A stretch of DNA of 8,703 bases from Verrucomicrobiota bacterium (GTDB lineage: Bacteria > Verrucomicrobiota > Verrucomicrobiia > Opitutales > UBA953): positions 1-8,703 of the forward strand of contig SYID01000118.1 in NCBI GenBank assembly GCA_005798925.1, written 5' to 3'. Below the pieces are notes generated by a model. The model had not been told where the DNA came from. It did no database searches and saw nothing but the letters and a program-made list of their open reading frames with translations. Below are positions 5,082-8,703 of this stretch, in pieces. Position 1 is the stretch's first letter. The number at the start of each line of letters is the position of its first letter. The position numbers and the translations under genes are program-made.

Positions 5082-7175
5082 ATGCGCCTCCCCACGCTTG
5101 TCCTCGCGGCCCTCGGCACTTTGTCGCTGGCTCAGGCTGAAGATTCCCGTTTCGGTCCGCTGAAGGACCTGAACGGCTATTTCCCCTTCGCCGCTCCCGC
5201 GTCCGTCCAAGCATGGGAGCCGCGGCGCGACTTCGTCCGCCGTCAGCTGCTGGTGTCGCAAGGCCTCTGGCCGATGCCGACCAAGACGCCGCTCAACGCG
5301 GTGATCCATGGGAAGATCGACCAAGGCGAATACACGATCGAGAAGGTCTACTTCGAAAGCGCCCCGGGCTTCTTCGTCACGGGCAATCTTTATCGGCCGA
5401 AGAACGTCACCGGCAAGGTTCCGGCGGTGATTTTCCCGCATGGCCACTGGAAAGACGCCCGTTTCCTGATCCAGCCCGAAAAATACGTGCGTCAGGAAAT
5501 CGCCTCCGGCCAGGAACGTTTCGTCGAAGGCGGCAAATCACGCTTCCAGTCGATGTGCGTGCAGCTGGCCCGGATGGGCTGCGCGGTCTGGCAGATCGAT
5601 GCGCTGAGCGACTCCGATTCGGTCCAGTTCTCTCCCGACGTCATCCACAAGTTCGCCAAGCAGCGCCCGGAGATGAACCGCACCGAGGGCTGGGGCCTCT
5701 ACAGCCCGCAAGCGGAAGCGAACCTCCAGAGCGTGATGGGCCTGCAGACGCTCAACCTCGTCCGCAGCGTCGACTTCGTGCTCGGCCTGCCCGACGTCGA
5801 TCCGGCCCGCCTCGCCGTCACGGGCTCGAGCGGCGGCGGCACCCAGACGATGCTCCTCGCCGCGGCCGATCCGCGCGTGGCCCTCTCCTACCCCGTCGTG
5901 ATGGTCAGCACCGCGATGCAGGGCGGCTGCACCTGCGAGAACGCCAGCCTGCTCCGCGTGAACTCCGGCAACGTCGAGATCGCCGCGCTCTTCGCCCCGA
6001 AGCCGCAGGGCATGAACACGGCCAACGACTGGACGAAGGAGCTCGCGACCAAGGGTTTTCCCGACCTGCAGAACCTCTATGGCCTCTACGGAAAGAGGTA
6101 TTTCGTCACGCTCCAGCGGGGCGAACACTTCCCGCATAACTACAACGCGGTGACGCGCTCGGGCTTCTACGCCCTCCTCAACAAGCACTTCAAGCTGGGC
6201 CTGGAAACCCCGATCATCGAACGCGACTACCCTCCCCTGCCGAAGGAGAAGCTGACGGTCTGGGACGACGCCCACCCGGCGCCGAAGGCCGCCGACCCGG
6301 AGTTCGAACGGGGGCTGCTCCGCTGGCTCAAGACCGACGCCCAGCAGCAGCTGGAAGCGCTCGCTCGGACCGACGAAGGCCGCGAAAAGGTGCTGCGTCC
6401 GGCGATCGAGACGCTCATCGGCCGGCCTTACGCCCAGGCCGGCGAAGTGACCTTCCCCGACGCGGTGACGCAATGGAGAGATTCTCATTTCCGCACACAA
6501 GGCACGCTCTTCAACAGGACCTACGGGGAGGAAATCGCGGTCGATTGGCTGCAGCCGATCAAACCGACGGGCGAAGTGGTCATCTGGCTGGACGACGCCG
6601 GCAAAGGCGCCGCCCGCCTGGCCGACGGCAGCATCCGCCCGGAACTCCAGGAACTGATCGACCGCGGGGTGGGCGTGCTCACGGCCGACCTGTTCATGCA
6701 AACCGAGAAGAGCCTGCGGCAGACCCGGTTGGTGACCGGCCCCCGGGAGGTCCCGGCCTACACCTTCGGGTATAACCATGCGCTCTTCGCCCAGCGCGTG
6801 CATGACGTGCTCAGCATCGTCCGCTACTTGCGCCTCAAACGCGACACCCAGCCGATTGTCGGGCGCGTCTCGCTCGCCGCCTTCGGCCGGATGGGACCGA
6901 TTGCCGCCGCCGCCCGCGCCGTCGCCGGCGAGGCGTTCGCCCAGGCCGCCGTCGACACGGGCGGGTTCCGCTTCGGTCAGCTGCTCGATTACCGCGATCC
7001 GATGTTCCTGCCCGGCGGGGCCAAATACCTCGACGTGCCCGGCCTGCTCTGCGTCGCCTCCGTGCAGCCGCTTTGGGTCGCCGGCGAGAAAGACCAGACC
7101 CTGTTCCGCTCCGCGACCCTGCACGGCGACGGCGCAGACGCCAGGACCGCCGCCGCCGGCTGGCTTTGCCGATGA
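5082..7175 (+). CDS. Secreted two-domain alpha/beta hydrolase, acetylxylan-esterase-like
   Basis: A 697-residue protein with a signal peptide (cleavage near AQA-E, 17-20). The N-terminal catalytic domain (about 85-375) contains VYFESAPGFFVTGNLYRP-type strands (89-106), FPHGHW (118-123, oxyanion region), the nucleophile elbow GSSGGG (248-253) with Ser250, a Cys pair in GGCTCENAS (281-289) and RGEHFPHNYN (346-355), where His352 is the likely catalytic base. This pattern is typical of environmental proteins annotated as acetylxylan esterase or alpha/beta hydrolase. The C-terminal half (about 480-697) looks like a second alpha/beta fold: VVIWLDDAGKG (499-509), GVGVLTADLF (529-538) and SLAAFGRMGPIAAA (597-610), where Arg or Met stands in place of a nucleophile, so it is probably non-catalytic. 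The likely role is removing acyl groups from plant or algal polysaccharide outside the cytoplasm; the substrate is not known. Its stop codon overlaps the next start (ATGA), so the two are coupled. Confidence 0.87.
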   Translation: MRLPTLVLAALGTLSLAQAEDSRFGPLKDLNGYFPFAAPASVQAWEPRRDFVRRQLLVSQGLWPMPTKTPLNAVIHGKIDQGEYTIEKVYFESAPGFFVTGNLYRPKNVTGKVPAVIFPHGHWKDARFLIQPEKYVRQEIASGQERFVEGGKSRFQSMCVQLARMGCAVWQIDALSDSDSVQFSPDVIHKFAKQRPEMNRTEGWGLYSPQAEANLQSVMGLQTLNLVRSVDFVLGLPDVDPARLAVTGSSGGGTQTMLLAAADPRVALSYPVVMVSTAMQGGCTCENASLLRVNSGNVEIAALFAPKPQGMNTANDWTKELATKGFPDLQNLYGLYGKRYFVTLQRGEHFPHNYNAVTRSGFYALLNKHFKLGLETPIIERDYPPLPKEKLTVWDDAHPAPKAADPEFERGLLRWLKTDAQQQLEALARTDEGREKVLRPAIETLIGRPYAQAGEVTFPDAVTQWRDSHFRTQGTLFNRTYGEEIAVDWLQPIKPTGEVVIWLDDAGKGAARLADGSIRPELQELIDRGVGVLTADLFMQTEKSLRQTRLVTGPREVPAYTFGYNHALFAQRVHDVLSIVRYLRLKRDTQPIVGRVSLAAFGRMGPIAAAARAVAGEAFAQAAVDTGGFRFGQLLDYRDPMFLPGGAKYLDVPGLLCVASVQPLWVAGEKDQTLFRSATLHGDGADARTAAAGWLCR

Positions 7176-8284
7176 TCCACCGACGAACCCTCCTCGCCGG
7201 CCTGGCCTCGGCTCCCTTCGCGGGCCTGCTGGCCGCCGAAAGCAAACCACGCCTGCGTGTCGCCCAGATCGGCACCTCGCACGCGCATGCGGCCGGCAAG
7301 ATGGACGCCCTCCGCTCGCTGCCCGATCTCTATGACGTCGTCGGCTTCGCCGAACCGATTGCTGCCCGCCAAGCCGCAGCCCAGAAAGCGAAGTCTTTCT
7401 CCGGACTGAAATACCTGACGCAAGCGGAGATCCTCGCCGACCCGAGCATCCGCGTGGTCGTCATCGAGACCACCCTCGAAGACTCCGCCCGGGCCGCCAT
7501 GGCCGCGTTGAAGGCCGGTAAGCACATCCACCTCGACAAGCCCGGAGCGGAGAAGCACGCCGACTTCGTCGCCCTCCGCCGCTACGCCGCCGAACAAGGA
7601 CTCACCGTACAGATGGGCTACATGCTTCGTTACAACCCGGCCATCCAGTTGCTCGTCCGTGCCGTCAAGGAAGGCTGGCTCGGCGATGTCATGGAAATCG
7701 ACGCCTCGATGGGCAAGTTGCTCGACGAAGCCTCGCGGAAGCGCTTCGCCCAGCTTCCCGGTGGCGGCATGTACGAACTCGCCTGCCACCTCGTGGACAC
7801 GGTCGTCACGTTACTCGGAGCGCCCAGCTCCGTCCAAGCCTTCGGCAACGCGACCCGTGCGCCGCAGGACATCCTCGTCGACAACCAGCTAGCGGTGCTC
7901 AGCTACCCCAAGGCCACGGTCACGATCCGCTGCAACCACGCTGACCCGTTCGGTGGCCCGCACCGGGCGCTTGCCGTGCGCGGCACCCGCGGCGCGATGG
8001 AAATCCGCCCGCTGGAATCCGGCAAAGGCATCCTGCGTCTCGACGAACCCCGCGACATGGCCAAGGTCTGCCGCCAGGTCGGCGACAAGATGGTCATGTT
8101 CGCCGAACCCCGCTTCAAGAAGGGCGAAACCTCCTTCGCCGTCGATGTCCCGAAAGGACGTTACGACGAGGAGTTCCGCGACCTGCACCGTGTGGTCGCG
8201 GGGGGACAATCCTTCGCATGGTCGGCCGACCACGATATCGCCGTCCATGCGACCGCCCTGCGCGCCGCCGGCCTGACGCCATAA
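7172..8284 (+). CDS. Exported Gfo/Idh/MocA-family oxidoreductase
   Basis: A 370-residue protein starting at the ATG in the ATGA overlap with the esterase stop. The frame is open further upstream, but this start begins a twin-arginine-type signal (RRTLLAGLAS at 4-13, cleavage near LLAA), so export by Tat already folded with its cofactor is likely, as known for glucose-fructose oxidoreductase. The Rossmann start is VAQIGTSHAHA (30-40), with GTSHAH in place of the usual GxGxxG-like loop. The family EKP motif appears as LDKPG (121-125) with Lys123. QMGYMLRYNP (147-156) and the substrate-side GGGMYELACHLVD (197-209) with His206 and Asp209 follow; the usual Asp-x-Gly-x-His is Glu-Leu-Ala-Cys-His here. 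The C-terminal half (about 150-370) is the family's alpha/beta sheet domain. It should act on a sugar or sugar derivative with a nicotinamide cofactor, perhaps one released through the coupled esterase. The specific reaction cannot be read from sequence. Confidence 0.9.
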   Translation: MIHRRTLLAGLASAPFAGLLAAESKPRLRVAQIGTSHAHAAGKMDALRSLPDLYDVVGFAEPIAARQAAAQKAKSFSGLKYLTQAEILADPSIRVVVIETTLEDSARAAMAALKAGKHIHLDKPGAEKHADFVALRRYAAEQGLTVQMGYMLRYNPAIQLLVRAVKEGWLGDVMEIDASMGKLLDEASRKRFAQLPGGGMYELACHLVDTVVTLLGAPSSVQAFGNATRAPQDILVDNQLAVLSYPKATVTIRCNHADPFGGPHRALAVRGTRGAMEIRPLESGKGILRLDEPRDMAKVCRQVGDKMVMFAEPRFKKGETSFAVDVPKGRYDEEFRDLHRVVAGGQSFAWSADHDIAVHATALRAAGLTP

Positions 8285-8291
8285 GGCCTTA
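8282..8291. repeat. Perfect 10-bp palindrome formed by two convergent stop codons
   Basis: TAAGGCCTTA carries the TAA of the oxidoreductase on the plus strand (8282-8284) and the TAA of the SGNH gene on the minus strand (8291-8289), with only GGCC between them. No U-rich tract follows on either strand, so it is not a standard terminator, and any transcript end must lie inside the opposing gene. Confidence 0.45.
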
Positions 8292-8703
8292 CTTCAGGAC
8301 CTGGGCGGCGTAGCCCTGCATGAGCCTGGCCTGGGCTTCGTCCAGCTTGCCGCTCCACTTCGGCGCCGGCGCCTTAACCTCGTAGATTTTTCCGAAGAAG
8401 ATCAGGGCGTTCAGATACGTGCCGACGAACTCGGGGTGGGAATCATCCTTCGTGTGCAGACGCACCGGCGCCGCCGCGGCGTAGTTAAGTTCCCAGGCAT
8501 CGCCGCACGGCACGATCGTCGCGGCATTTTCCTTGGCGACGAAGCCATACCACTTACGCAGGCGGGCCTGCATCTCCTTGGGATCGGCACCGATATCCGG
8601 CCCCTTCTTGGTGGCTTTCCAATAATCGGCATGACGGGCCCATGTCTCATAGAAATAGATCTTGGCCTTTGGGCTCTTGGCGCGGACGCGCCGGCAGAGT
8701 TCC
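8289..8703 (-). CDS. SGNH-like hydrolase, DUF4886-type (5' end beyond the window)
   Basis: The C-terminal 137 residues are visible and the gene continues past the right edge. An internal Met at 8573 is not the start: the frame upstream is clearly coding, with KIYFYETWARHADYW (visible residues 14-28), a strand-plus-TWA motif typical of DUF4886-type SGNH proteins. VPCGDAWELN (visible 64-73) resembles VPCGEAVLAL of the complete DUF4886-type protein at 1760-2608. KDDSHPEFVGTYLNALIFFG (85-104) gives a classic Asp-x-x-His, with Asp86 and His89 as likely catalytic residues. The nucleophile Ser region is outside the window. It ends 4 nt from the oxidoreductase stop. Probably another exported esterase; the signal peptide cannot be checked. 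Confidence 0.82.
   Translation of the reverse strand, partial: ELCRRVRAKSPKAKIYFYETWARHADYWKATKKGPDIGADPKEMQARLRKWYGFVAKENAATIVPCGDAWELNYAAAAPVRLHTKDDSHPEFVGTYLNALIFFGKIYEVKAPAPKWSGKLDEAQARLMQGYAAQVLK

Noticed and set aside
7073..7171. Upstream extension of the oxidoreductase frame
   Set aside because: The extra 33 residues are Arg-rich, lie out of frame within the esterase gene and would precede the twin-arginine signal.
5538..7250. A 570-codon minus-strand frame opposite the acetylxylan-esterase-like gene
   Set aside because: It runs across the end of one real gene into the next, has no domain motif and has the repetitive Gly/Arg/Val/Glu composition of antisense frames in GC-rich DNA.

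Overview
The window is GC-rich and densely coded. Its gene content is typical of a polysaccharide-degrading Verrucomicrobiota (or, less likely, Planctomycetota) bacterium: several secreted SGNH hydrolases, a sialate-O-acetylesterase-like protein, a two-domain acetylxylan-esterase-like hydrolase and a Tat-type Gfo/Idh/MocA oxidoreductase. The phylum is inferred from family resemblance recalled by eye; there is no marker gene here. None of the start codons has a convincing Shine-Dalgarno sequence.

Layout, left to right. (1) Positions 2-79: the last 25 codons of a plus-strand gene that enters from the left and runs convergently into the next gene. (2) Positions 88-4104: a minus-strand set of four genes, read from right to left: secreted sialate O-acetylesterase-like protein, secreted SGNH/DUF4886-like hydrolase (8-nt gap), cytoplasmic class I glutamine amidotransferase (60-nt gap), secreted SGNH/GDSL hydrolase (40-nt gap). 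The spacing suggests one operon. (3) Positions 4105-4200: a divergent 96-bp intergenic region, the likely promoter area for both directions. (4) Positions 4201-4998: a plus-strand secreted Pro/Arg/Gln-rich protein with two copies of an Ala/Glu-rich helical domain, followed by a strong intrinsic terminator (5019-5049). (5) Positions 5082-8284: a plus-strand pair, acetylxylan-esterase-like protein and Gfo/Idh/MocA oxidoreductase, sharing an ATGA stop/start overlap. (6) Positions 8289-8703: the C-terminal part of another minus-strand DUF4886-like SGNH hydrolase, convergent with the oxidoreductase and cut by the right edge.

How the genes may work together: five of the eight genes encode exported ester hydrolases, four on the SGNH fold and one on the alpha/beta-hydrolase fold. 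An exported sugar oxidoreductase is coupled to one of them. The simplest reading is a locus that removes acyl groups from an acylated glycan or its fragments in the periplasm or outside the cell. No glycoside hydrolase, polysaccharide lyase, sulfatase, transporter or regulator is visible, so the substrate cannot be named. The least explained genes are the duplicated-domain secreted protein at 4201 and the glutamine amidotransferase among the esterases. I saw no tRNA, rRNA, CRISPR array, insertion sequence or phage feature, and no convincing evidence of a wholly new system.
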